Below are positions 22,100-42,033 of a stretch of DNA of 64,000 nucleotides, one piece after another. Position 1 is the first letter of the stretch. Each line of letters starts with the position of its first letter. Both the position numbers and the translations under genes were made by a program. The notes beneath the pieces were generated by a model. It had not been told where the DNA came from, searched no databases, and worked only from the letters and a program-made list of their open reading frames with translations. Source of the DNA: Pseudisothecium myosuroides (taxonomy: Eukaryota > Streptophyta > Bryopsida > Hypnales > Lembophyllaceae); the NCBI GenBank assembly GCA_951799445.1, contig OX637287.1:41259724-41323723 (forward strand), in the 5' to 3' direction.

Positions 22100-23773
22100 C
22101 CCTTAACCCCTAAAGGACCAAGGCTTTTTTTCTGCCAAAAAACACTCAAAATTGCCATTTCTATAGCAAAAAGTAAAAAAAATTGAAAATTGTTTTTTTT
22201 CCACATCTAACCGTAGGATCTGACACCTAACTAATATGAGAGTGTGTTGAAAAAATTTCAGAATATTTGAATGCACAGATTGCAAGATATCTGCGTTTAA
22301 AGTGAAAAAAACAAGTTTTTCAGCACATTGCGGGACTGGATTTTTTGACTTTGAACATTTTTAACTTAAAATTTTTGCACTACAGCGTTTTGAGCTTTAA
22401 ATCTTTATAGTGGAGAATTGAGTTGAGAGTCTAGGAAAAAAAACAAAATTAAAAAAAAACTTAATTATCATTCTTAAAAAAATTGTTAAGTAGAAGTAGG
22501 TATGAGATAGAAGGAAAATCTAAAATACTCATATATTTTAAATGGAATTAAATTGCACTAATCCCAATGGTGAGATTGTTCTAGCAAGTAATATAAACCA
22601 CGCAAAAAAAAAAATTTGAAAAATATGAAAAATTGCATTCAGAATTGAATCCTACAAGTTATTTTTTTCAAGAAGATGCTCTAACTGCCCGAAAAACAAG
22701 AATGTCCATAACTTTCTCATAACATATCCAAATGAAATGAATCAAAGCTTCCCAGATAGGCAAAAATATAATCTATGAGAAAAAAAATATTAAAAAGAAA
22801 AATTCAAATTTTGGTCCATTTTTTTTTGCTGCCCGAGCTGCCCCACGTCCCCTGTTTTGAGCTTATTTGGTCATAACTTTTGTTCCCGGGCACCGATTGC
22901 GAAAAAAATTATATTCCCACAAAGCTCATCAGTTTTTCTATCTCCAAAAAAATTTTCAAAAAATCACGACAAAAATTCAGCCCGTAGGTACCTGCCCGAA
23001 AACGCATTTGTCCCCCGAAGGGACAACGGTCCTTTAGGGGTTAAAGGACGGGCCTATAACCACTGATTTTAAGCCTCACCGCCCCTCACTTAGTTTGCTG
23101 CCATTTTGTGACAAGATATGCATGAAATTTTTTTGATTTATTTTTCAGAGATGAAATAACATGTCTTCTTTACTTCACCAAAATTTTAGATTTTTTTGTG
23201 AAAATTTGATTTTTTTGAGAATTTTTGAAGATAGAATGAAGAAAAATCATATCAAATAGAAATTATTTCAAAAAATCTGAAAATTTCACTATGGGTGTAC
23301 ATTATAGTAGCAAACATCATGGTGTAAATTTGAATTCCGTGCCATTCGATAATTAGAATGTAGGATACATTGAAAATATATCCAAAGTTCAAATTGCAAT
23401 AAAATATTCAATATTACAAATTTTTCCAAAATTCCAATTGGAGTAGAAACTAGAATAGATGGACTTCATATCATTAGTTGGGTTCAAACTCAAAAAATAT
23501 CATCTTTGTTGAGAAATTTCAGATCTAGAGCAAGGAGCAACAATTTCCTAAAATACACTAAAAATAGCATTTTTTGTGATCCGTTTTTTTTACCAACTTC
23601 TCATTCACAAATTAACAAACACTAAAAAAACTACAAATTCGCTTGGGTACTCTTCATAATCCTTTGTGAAAGGTCGAGGAAAAAGAAATGGATGAAAAAC
23701 TGTTTCTAATCTCCCTCCATAGCACCACACAGTCATCCAAACGCCATGAAATGGCTCCCCCGGCGTTTAGGGG
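22100..23773. mobile_element. Outer TTAA element of a second subfamily
   Basis: TTAA at 22096-22099 and 23774-23777. The left end is CCC-TTAA-AGGACGGGCC, interrupted exactly at its internal TTAA by another element (22107-23040). The right end is CCGGCGTTTAGGGG. The interior (23045-23760) differs from the main family. In copy 1 the flanks 'gctccatgcac' and 'gctccaag' are adjacent (about 2369-2385), so the whole block arrived after the duplication. Confidence 0.82.
22107..23040 (-). mobile_element. TTAA-flanked element, 934 bp, nested in a related element
   Basis: TTAA at 22103-22106 and 23041-23044. Ends are CCCCTAAAGGACCAAGG and ACGGTCCTTTAGGGG. The full family interior lies on the minus strand ('catacttttgttcccgggca'-type block near 22880, 'atgtccataactttctcata' near 22705). 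It is one of the best preserved copies in the window. Confidence 0.92.
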
Positions 23774-23916
23774 TTAAGCTCCAAGCAAGGTCCAGGTGAT
23801 ATGAACAGACCCTGAGAGCAATAGTGTTCTACAAGCAGTAAGTAAACTCCTGCAAAGTTTCATTATGCCCGTCTGATGCTGCTTTACATGCTGCTTTACA
23901 TGAAAGTTTACTTTTG

Positions 23917-24065
23917 ATTTCTTTCTGTTTTTTTTCCCTTTTTTGGCTCTTATCTCTTCATTGTCCAGCATCTCTTCATTGTCCAGCCTGTGTGGCTTGG
24001 CTGTTTTGTATTGCGGGTTTTTTTTAAAGCAATGACTCGTTCCATTTGTTAAAAAAAAAAAAAAA
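23917..24065 (+). mobile_element. 3' tail of an L1-like LINE with poly(A)
   Basis: About 150 bp ending in a run of 17 or more A. It closely matches the 3' end of the LINE at 48065-48637 (minus strand) over 'ggctcttatctcttcattgtccagc', 'gtggcttggctgttttgtatt' and 'ccatttgttaaaaaa'. The 14-bp duplication AAAGTTTACTTTTG / AAAGTGTACTTTTG (one mismatch) flanks it at 23903-23916 and 24066-24079. Copy 1 of the segmental duplication has the empty site 'gcaagtgtacttttgtcggg'. Extreme 5' truncation is usual for target-primed insertion. Confidence 0.88.
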
Positions 24066-24479
24066 AAAGTGTACTTTTGTTGGGGTAAATTGTATCAAAA
24101 GCATAGACAGCGAAACAAACATTTAGTGTGACTGATTGTAATTGATGCTACCCTAAACGCACAATTTTATGACTTATTCGAGTGCTCCAAGCGCAAGAAG
24201 CGAAAGAGGGTCAAGCAATGGTCAGGTAGTGGCTCAATCTCTGTGCAAAACCTGGCCCATGGAAATTATATGATGGTGTAATTCTCCGGAATTTGAATCA
24301 CCTCCCCACCTGAAGTTGAATAGACGTGAAAGTCATCCTCACGTTGTTGATTTCAAGCACTCTGCAATCAAAGCACAAGCCAACTGCCGTCTTCGAAATC
24401 AGAAGCATTGGTGATATGGATCCCCCTGAAGCTTCCATCCTGCCATGTTGTGCGCAAGCATTCAACGAGCACTTATAAC

Positions 24480-25744
24480 GATCAATTCATATTTAGCTAT
24501 TGCATTATTTTCTGGTCCCCTCAAATGCAACTTACTCCTTTCTCTTAGGAGCCTTAAGAGCATTCATGTAACATACATTTGACATTTCAGATATAAGACC
24601 TATTGATTCTCCAACTGGAAACACCAAGTGACAATCCCTTGAGTTCCCACTCCAGCAATGGCTGTTTTGCCAGGGAGGCATTGATCAAATCTTAGGCCAC
24701 AGCGAGCCCACCGCTACTCCTGGATGGCGTTTCCTTATCCACGGGTGATGTGGATAATTACAGTAGCAACACTGCTACAGTATCTTGAGACCTTCGGCAA
24801 CAGCTTGACTACTATCAGAGAGTCTCGTAGAGTCGTAGGTTGCTTTTCAACAAGTACATTGTGTATATTATATTGTGTACACAAGTATTATTATATGTAG
24901 TATATGACCAATATACTACTTTACAGTAAGGCTTTGATATGTATAGAACATCAATTATGAGGGTGCCTATTTGAAAAATGCCATTCATAAAGTTTTGGAC
25001 CTCGTGTAGGCCACGAGTTGCTTGAGAGACCATTCAAAAAGCTTCTATTGTAGATGGAATTCCCAAGGTACGGAATTAAGTGATTCACACTTTTACAAAG
25101 TAGAGCAGGTTGGGAGGTTCCTGTAATCATATTGAACTAACTTAATTGTACAATTTTATTGGGTAGTGACACTAGCTAGTTCTGTGCTTGCACTAATACG
25201 ATCAATTAGTAGGTGTTAGACTAAGTAGTCTTTAGACTTGTGAGAGTTAAGATATCCTTCTTCCCCGGTCCCCCATGTCCTCCATCATCGTTCTGAATAA
25301 TTGCTGGTACTCTTTTCCACTTTTTTTCTTTTCTTTTTGAAACTCTTTCCACTTTGTCCCAGACTCCAGAGCCTTGCCTCGTAATTTTTGTCTGTCCTTA
25401 TAACTGAAGTTACCACCAATATTTAGGAAGCTCCGCCTTGGAATGAAACTCGCTTCAATTGCGTATAAATTTTCAAATTACAAATAGAAAATACAGACAA
25501 AGGACCTCATGGCCGGAGATCGACTTGTCTGTAAAGATAGAAAGAGGTAAAACTCTGGCCGAACACTTGCACAGACTAGAAATCAATTGCAAAAACGCAA
25601 AAATGCAAATACGACTTCAGGCGGCAGCTGCCAACAAGCTAAGTCCCAGTCACTCAACAGCAGCTTGAGAGCTGACACACTCCCTGACTTTCACCTCACC
25701 CTTCCGTACCGCCCCTACCAAGTCCAGCCTTATCAGCTTGCAAC
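24480..25744. other. No gene recognised
   Basis: Mixed-composition sequence without a convincing frame. Open frames at 25459-25772 are short, overlap in two frames and lack motifs. It separates the distal and promoter blocks of the segmental duplication. Confidence 0.4.
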
Positions 25745-26232
25745 GAACAAAAAGAAACACCAAAGAGCATGATAAAAAAAACACCAACCACAGGTACAAT
25801 CTTTATAAACACTAGGTCGACTCACATCGTAAAACAAATAAAATCACATGCACCCAAGATTTCAGAGCCTAGAAAGGGGCCAACCGAACGGCTGCAGAGT
25901 GATTGTTCACAATCCAGACACTCTATTAGAATCAAAATTGAAAATCCGACTCAATTTCCTTCCAAGACTTGAACGTCATCCCGGTGCGTGGCAAGACCTT
26001 GAACTACAGTAGCTGTTGAATTCTACCACCCACGTGAATAGCTTTTGACCAAGCATCTGCAAAACGAATCATTGTTGTCTACATATACCTGGGTCAGTAA
26101 GGGCTTCATGTCGACACACGCCTGTGCTCCCAAACTCGGCCGAAGTTGCAGAGCTTCAGGGTCACAGTCTAGCAAGAATCTGAGCCCGATTTTTTGGTAA
26201 GCTGGTCACAGACTCACAGGGAGAACTCAGCG
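25745..26232 (+). promoter_or_regulatory. Promoter and 5' leader of peroxidase gene A
   Basis: Conserved with 4090-4869 and, over its last ~200 bp, with the region upstream of gene B (39059-39270), so it was retained through duplication. It contains a G-box CACGTG (26031-26036) and a TTGACC W-box-like core just downstream. The TATA-like CATATACC near 26082 is shared with gene B. Start of transcription is not known. Confidence 0.6.
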
Positions 26233-31789
<5,557 letters not shown>

Positions 31790-32487
31790 TGAATGAACCT
31801 CCGTCGTTTCTTAGTGTTGGAACAACGCATGCGTTTGGAGAAAAGTTTTAAATGGGGAAGGTCGCCAAGTTGAGCACCACAGTGGCGACTGACAAAATTA
31901 CAGTGACCTCGTACAGACTTACCTACAGAGGATGAATTTCTCTTAGGAAACACAGGTTCTTCAATGAATCAATGGTGTACCCACACATATCGTTGAGTGT
32001 ACTTCAAGGGAATTTAGTGCTTTTTTTTATTGTATGTGAACCTCGTCCCAAAAAAAAATTAAAACAGTATGTACTTAAGAAGTTCTGGCTTTTTGTTTCA
32101 ATAACTTGTGTGATTTTGATCGTCAAATTTCTGAAGTAATTTGGACGTTCTTGAATGAGTAATTTATTGGGTCTGCCATTTGTGGGATTAAGGGTCACGC
32201 TGCAAACTTGTTTTTTCAGGGCTTGATGTAGGTCCAGAGGTGAACAAACTCTAGATAATACCGTCACAAGTAGCCATCCCGGTTGCTGCCTCGGTGGTCT
32301 CGAAAAATCAAGTGCTCAAGAAAAGTGAGTTTCAATTTCAGTTGAAGCAGGACAGTATGAGCGCAAGTCCGCAGGTAATCACCACACTGTATGTATAAAG
32401 CTCTAAATATCTCATTCCTGATCTCATTATTGAAGGCTCTAAGTACTTGATGATACGGCAGATCACAAGCATTAGATGTTTTTTGGG
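31790..32487. other. 3' flank of gene A; no gene
   Basis: Presumably includes the 3' UTR. No clear polyadenylation signal stands out, and the short minus-strand frames at 31687-31953 and 32004-32267 lack motifs. Confidence 0.4.
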
Positions 32488-32685
32488 CATTAGAGGGCCA
32501 TTTCAGCCCTGTTCCCTTACTGTAATGAACAGTGCCGCAGTCAGAATATTTAAATAATAATAAATTAATAAAAAAATTAAAAAAATAAAAAATAATTATC
32601 TGACGTGATAGTCGCTATGCCACGTCAACTTGGTGTTGCAGCAGAGTTCCCACAGTCCGAGAACTTCGGGGAACTCGAGGCCTTG
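32488..32685. repeat. MITE family D copy 2
   Basis: Reverse-oriented counterpart of 5362-5553: 'agggccatttcagccctg', then 'gtcagaatattt', a long A/T-only run, 'ctgacgtgatagtcgctatgc' and 'cacgtcaa', ending 'gagaacttcgggg'. Confidence 0.55.
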
Positions 32686-32961
32686 TTGAATAGGTGAATC
32701 TCATCTAATGTGGTACACATGCAAATAGACTAGCTTATGGCATGTTTATTTCACCAATTTTTTACAAGTCATTTCTGATTACTCCTAATCGTTTTGGCTT
32801 TGAAGGAGCAAGCGATGTGGGAGCTCAAGGGTTCAAAAACATATTCACAGGTGCACTTGAAATGAATACTATCTAAACATTTTAGGCGGTGATTGTGGGT
32901 GCACATATCTTAGGTTAGTCTTTCATCATTGAATGTATTCATATTTTGAAAAGACTAATCC

Positions 32962-33163
32962 TAAAATGGGCAATGTCATTAAAATGGCGGTATTCTGTGT
33001 GCCACTTTGATGGTGTGCCATTTTCACTACCTAGGACAGGTATAGATTTTAGAACGGACGTTTTGAACCATCTAAGACAAGTATAGATTTAGAATGGATG
33101 TTCTAAATTGCTTTCAGGCCATTTTAAAAAAATATTGTCATTTTAGTGAAATTGCCCATAAAA
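32962..33163. repeat. MITE family C copy
   Basis: Left end GGGCAATGTCATTAAAATGG, right end ATTTTAGTGAAATTGCCC. The core phrase 'aggacaggtatagatttt' occurs twice in variant form. Confidence 0.7.
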
Positions 33164-33668
33164 CCAAATGCCAAACCAAAATGCGTAATATTCTTGAACT
33201 AATTGTCCAGAAGACCATCCATTTATGTATACACTTACATGGAGCTATTAGAATGAATGGAGAGCGTAATAAAAATTGAAGATGATGGAAAGATCAAATC
33301 TTTTGAAAAAAATACAATGGATCCACCGCGACATAAGAGACGCATCCCCCATTGGTTGGACATACGCAAAGTATCATACGTGAAGGTCAAATTCAAACAT
33401 AAATTAAGTATTTTTGGGAGTATCTAAATGTTTGGAATATTACAAGTGAGATATTACCAACATTTAATACACTACCACCAATACTTTTAACTGTCTGAAT
33501 CCACTTTGCACACAAAAAAGAAACTATTTCAGCACTTACTTGTCGAGTCAGACCTTCACATACGGTAACTTAACATTTGATGCGCTCTGGTTTCATTCTC
33601 TCCTGCTACAGCATCTAACTTGGAGAATTCAATTGCCATATATGGTTGGTTCGTCGACTGTCGCACAT

Positions 33669-33904
33669 GGTCGGGGTGAACTGGCCCCCTCGCTCGGCCT
33701 CCCAAATCATTCCAGGGGTGCATGTGGGAAAAAAGCCCCCTATTTTGAGCCATCTCTAGGGTATGTTCTAGACCTTTCCTAGCTAATTTTGGGGCCTCTG
33801 ATTGCAAATATGAACTCAAAATTTGCAAATTTTATCATGCCTGGCAAATAAAAAATTCAGGGTTTTCCCTCGAGGCCGAGCGAGGGGGTCAGTTCACCCC
33901 GGTC
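33669..33904. mobile_element. MITE family B copy with 8-bp duplication
   Basis: Inverted ends GGTCGGGGTGAACTGGCCCC and GGGGTCAGTTCACCCCGGTC. The perfect 8-bp duplication TCGCACAT lies at 33661-33668 and 33905-33912. Length 236 bp. An 8-bp duplication points to hAT-type mobilisation, though a 9-bp reading (TCGCACATG) would fit Mutator. Confidence 0.9.
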
Positions 33905-34139
33905 TCGCACATGACCTCTGGCATTCGGGACTCAAAAGTAATTCAAAAGTTAATAAGCTTGCATCTTAACGTTAAAGATGGTGGCGCCGTACGTATCTAC
34001 GAGAGAGTGAAGTCGTCTTGCAACCAGGTTTTCCTGTCAATGTTGAACAAATTTTGTGCACTCCAAATGCTGAGGAGCCTAGTCCTCAGACTGTGAGGTC
34101 CGCTTCAGGAAAGGAAGGAGAGTGAAGCCGCGTTTGGCC

Positions 34140-34199
34140 ATGGACAGTGAAGATGCAAGTCCGAGCCCCCACTTCCAACCGGCACGCACCTTCTCCCAG
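34140..34199 (+). CDS. Possible orphan first exon (20 codons)
   Basis: A GC-rich patch in AT-rich DNA. ATG at 34140 opens MDSEDASPSPHFQPARTFSQ and ends exactly at CAG|GTTAGT, a good donor. No downstream exon could be joined with confidence, and the protein is not recognised. It may be the 5' end of a gene cut off by the surrounding repeats, a captured exon, or chance. Confidence 0.25.
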
Positions 34200-35807
34200 G
34201 TTAGTGACATCAGCCCTCACCGTGGATTTCATTGACTTTCTTTGAATCTTTTCAATCCGAACTCAGTAGCCATGCAGCCCAATCCTGCAGCTGGTGGTTG
34301 TGTGCAGCAGTGAAATCCCTGGAGCGGTTTAGGGGTTGAATTTTTGGGGTTTAAAGCAATGTCCCAGGGGTGAGATTACTACGCTAGGGTATTGCCAGTC
34401 GTCTGAGACTTTAATTTGAACCAGGCAGCCTGATGACTTTTGGTGGTTCGAAAAGCGTTATTGGAATTCCGTCGACGGTATTCATCGTATCATGTCTTCG
34501 TGGCGCAACAAATCCTGGCGTGCTTGCATTCCTCAGTGACCTCTGGCTCATTCGATTTTCTGTACCTAGTCATTTTGACGCTTGAATTCTGTAGAGTCGA
34601 AGAAATCGATGCTTGGGTGCTCAACTTAGTGGGATCTCACAGTAAGCAATTCTTCGGATTGTGGACGCACACACAGCTGGATATTTGGGAGGAGGTGCCG
34701 AACTTGACTGGAGAAAATAACTTGTACACGTGACCTGCGTCTAAAGACTTGGTTGCCCAGATATGCAACTCATGTATTACATGCAGGGGTCATCGGCATT
34801 AAAACAGCTAAGAGGACGGCTTTTGTAAAAATTATATCAAATTAAAAAGACCAAAAAGTTGGGTGAAGATCAAATTATAAGAAAATTAAATGTAGAAAAT
34901 GTTGAATTGTATAAGCATTAGAAAAAAAAACTCACAATATATATGAAGGAATGAGACTCCTATGCATAGTTTTTAAAATTCCATACAAGAAGTTCCTACC
35001 AATTAAAATTAAATTTTTATTAAAAAGTCCCTAAAGTTGGGTAGCTTGTCCTATGATACATGTATTAAAAAAATTCATATAATTAGCTTTTTAATGCTAT
35101 TATAATATTATTGTCCCCAAAGGAATATCATTTCATACATATATAATTACATTTTTGGATTCCTTGTTAAAAGGGCTACAAGAATATTCTACATTAAAAC
35201 AAGTTGTATGCTTTCAGATTGGAATAAAATGCATTATAAGTGATTATAATCAGGACCATATAATATGAGAGTTGCATACCCGGGCTCGGTTGCCAAGTCA
35301 ATGAGTGGCTCTACATAGCCACACATTCTACTAGTGCAATTAAAGAGAATACTAGAGAAAAATTTGGAAGGATCAAATGACTAGGAAGAGAACTAATCTT
35401 GCAAGCCAAAAAGACATACTTATGTGCCATCCATATCACTATTAAATACATAGTGTCACAAAACCTTATCACATTTTCACCCAAGTACATGGATGGTCAC
35501 ATTTTCATCCATTCTCTTGTTCTCGATCAAACCCAGAGTGTCACAAATGTCCTTGTCATATTTCCATCCAAGTAGTACGTGAATGGCTGCATCCTCATCC
35601 ATTCACTTATATATCCCAAACCAGGAAGCGGATGCAATAAGAGACCAGGACTAACCCTCGCTACTCGCACTCCATCCAAAAGGGACTGATGTTCTCCATT
35701 TGAACAAAGATTGTTGCTGCAAGGGGTTGTACGTACTAGTAAACTAAGACACATTCATCAGTGCAGTTCTCTAGAACTGTCCGCAAAGAATGTTGTCCAT
35801 GTGATCA
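34200..35807. other. No gene recognised; 3' flank of gene B
   Basis: 34740-35500 is AT-rich with no structure. A 97-codon frame at 34440-34733 has no motif. The last 300-500 bp are likely the 3' UTR of gene B on the minus strand. Confidence 0.4.
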
Positions 35808-39058
<3,251 letters not shown>

Positions 39059-39270
39059 CGCTAACTCACAGTCTGTGACCAGCTTGCCCAAGAAGCGGCC
39101 TCAGCTTCTAGCTAGACTGTGACCCTGAAGCTCTGCAACTTCGGCCGAGTTTGGGAGCGTGTGTCGACGTGAAGCTCTTATTGACCCAGGTATATGTAGA
39201 CAACAGTGATTTGGTATCAGCCTAGCTTGCAGATGCTTAGTCAAAAGCTACTCAAGTGGTTGGTAGAAAT
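39059..39270 (-). promoter_or_regulatory. Promoter and 5' leader of peroxidase gene B
   Basis: Aligns with 26010-26232 of gene A: 'gacccaggtatatgtagaca' (reverse strand) and 'ccctgaagctctgcaacttc'. The G-box position reads CAAGTG on the plus strand (39253-39258), that is CACTTG in gene orientation, so the CACGTG palindrome of gene A is lost. Similarity ends near 39270. Confidence 0.6.
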
Positions 39271-40435
39271 CAGCAGCCTACCTTTGGAGGTGAATTGCCT
39301 GGGATGTGCAGTGGGTAGTGCCGTTCAAACCATGGAAGGAAATTGAGTTGAATGTTCTCTTTTGATTAATTAATAAGGAGCGTGTCTGGAGTGTGAGCAG
39401 ATTAAGTTGGCCTTATATTCTATGCCCTCAAATCTTCAGTGTTTTGTAGATTTTGGAGTTTGATGTGGGGTAACCTACTGTAGTGACTGTAGAGAGTGCA
39501 GTAGCTTGGGTTCTATTAATTTATTGACCGGATTTTGCTGATGCTACCGGACGGTATCGGAATAGTACCGAGGTGAAATGCGTAACTTACTCACTACAGT
39601 AGTCACTGCTCAGCTCTGAAGTTAATTACCGTAACTTAAGTCATTGGTGGTAGCTCTTGCCCAGAACCAAGCTTGTTCGCCCACTTGGCAGCTGCCGTAG
39701 TCACATTTGATCCACGTGCCAAAAATCTCCGTTTGAGTCGAGTTTCATATAGTTTATGAATGCAGACAGTCAGCGTTTCAAGAGAAAAAAAAGAAAAGAA
39801 AAAAGATTGCAGACAGTCAGCCTATAAAATATACATTGTGCGCATGGTACTGTAACAGGGTGTCCAATGACATATTTCTGAAGTTAGGAAATATTAATCT
39901 AAACTAGTACTCCGTATTGTTTTAAAGATTGGCTCCACTGAAATCGTGTTTGAGATATTGATTGCTGATTCAAAAATATCAATATTAATAAAGTTTAAAA
40001 TGATTCAAGCTGTTTTCTGTGCAAACAGATAATCCGAGAGAGAATCACATGTGATTAGACGGAGCTTTCACATTTATCCACTGATAATGTTCATTGGCTG
40101 GCTAGGAAGTTGCAACACTAGTGTCATAGACTGACTTAGAAGTTGCAAAGAGTCATCAAAGAGTCATCAACTTTTAGGCACACCATCAAATTACACCCTC
40201 ATGTAAAGAAGGAAAGCCTGACGTCTGAGGTGTAATTTGACAATGTGTCCAAAGTTTGTTGCTCAACCTTGCATTAAGCTTGTAGACTTTTTGTAATTTG
40301 TAAAGGTTTCTTTACATTGTAGCAGCGTTGCGCATACTAGTTACAAAACATAGATGTGTATAATTATATGCAACAAGCTTAGAATGTGGACTTTTTGTAC
40401 AATTCAAATTTATATGGGATGAAATTATCCAAGTG
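39271..40435. other. No gene recognised
   Basis: Upstream of gene B and outside the hAT element. Contains a duplicated 'tgcagacagtcagc' phrase around an A/G-rich run (39762-39820) and no coding signal. Confidence 0.4.
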
Positions 40436-42033
40436 CTTGATGGCAAGGCTTTTAAATTTGGCTCTCAGAAGCCATTTTGCACCCATAATTTGGCTTGGGT
40501 GAACTGCCTTTGTAAATTTTTAGGGTATTTTTCTGAAATTTTGCCTTGTTGGCATCCGGGCTGATACCCCGGCAGCCAGAGGGCACCAGTTAGGGGGACC
40601 CTGGGATGCCCAGTCGCCCAAGATATCCGGTGGGGGCGGCTGCGAAACAACGGGTATCGCCCGGAAACCCTAATGTGGACGCTCAAAGCTGAAGTCGCGT
40701 AGCCTAAACGCGCCATTCACTCCAGCAATCTTCGCCATTCACGCTTTCAAATTCTGCATGCCATCACCACTTCCGCTGCTTTGAATTCCTTGTGTTCGCC
40801 ACTCCGTGCTCTCATGACTTCCTCATTGATTGCCACTCCGCACTCTCTGACTAGGCCTATTCGCCAGCACTGGTTTGAGGGCGTATGTTGTACTAACAGG
40901 GATCTGTGCATTTGTGTGCGATTTTGAAATTTGTTTCCACTACGTTTGTGTTTGTTTCTTGTTTATTGCAAGTTTAGGTACAGGATCGAAGAGGCGCCGC
41001 CATGAATTTGGTGCGTAATGAGCAATGCTGTATTTTTTATTACAAATTGGCTCTGCATTTCCAGTTCTTTGCCGATGTATGTGTGCTTCTCCCTTTGCGT
41101 ACTTCAGTGTGCAAGTTGTCCAATATGGAATCCAATGACAATGGATCGCTTGAAATTTTGGCAGGATTGGCAGCGCATTTTGCAGAATTTGAGAAGAAGA
41201 ATGCCGAGTTGACAGCCGCGGCGTTACGCTGGGAGAAGCAACTAAAGGCGTTATCGGGCGCTGCACGACGAAAGGCATCGAAGAAGGTATCGGTGCAGAC
41301 GTACTTCACCAGCACGCGTAGGTTAGCGCCTGGGCGACCTTTGTGTATGGTCCTGGACAGCCGTTTTCCAGACGTGCCCAGAGCCGAGTCTGATGGATTG
41401 CTTGAGTATCCGTCCTCCGAATAGGGAGCCTTCAAATCTGCTAGTGACAAGACTGTACCCATTGATACAGCACCGCGGTCCTCCAACGGATCCGAAAACA
41501 TTCGCATTGTGACCTCAAAATCGCACCTAATTACATTGTCAGATTCGTTGGAAGATAACTCAGGCTTGAAGGAGATTCCCGATGCCAGCGAAGGGGAAGA
41601 CGATGAGGCCGATTCTCCACCGCGGAAGAAGGGAACAACTGTGAAAGCCAAGGCCGAAACTGCCAAGAGCTAGGCCCAGCAACGCTATGACAAACACAGG
41701 AAGTTCCAGAACGAGTGGGCAGCCAAATTGCCTTGGGCTAAGGGCATTTTAGCAACCGATGGTGTTCTGCATATGGTTCGCTGCAAAGTGTGTAGTGAAT
41801 TTGATCAAAAACCGTGTGTGATGGCCTCGAAATCAGACACTCTCTAGAAGCACGATGGGAAACGTATTGCGAAGAAGGACGTGCTGCAGTTTGGCGTCAA
41901 AAAAGGGGAGCATTACATTGCAGCTCAGTGCAAGCACAGAAAAAATCTCAAACTTTATGCTGCCAAATCGCCATCCTCCATCTTGGAGCAGGTCAACCAT
42001 TGCACCACAGTAGAGTCGAGAAGAAAAAGGGTT

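Larger units (their letters stand above)
21089..24475. repeat. Segmental duplication, copy 2 (distal block)
   Basis: Collinear with 1525-3120. Three later insertions are seen here and not in copy 1: 21499-21642, 22100-23773 and 23917-24065. The block continues after a dissimilar gap into the promoter of peroxidase gene A. Confidence 0.85.

Noticed and set aside
26194..26232. Upstream in-frame ATG for peroxidase gene A
   Set aside because: It would add 13 residues before the signal peptide; gene B and the pseudogene support the start at 26233.
41040..41666. 208-codon minus-strand open frame
   Set aside because: It is antisense to the hAT transposase N-terminal region, whose plus-strand frame has the family motifs.
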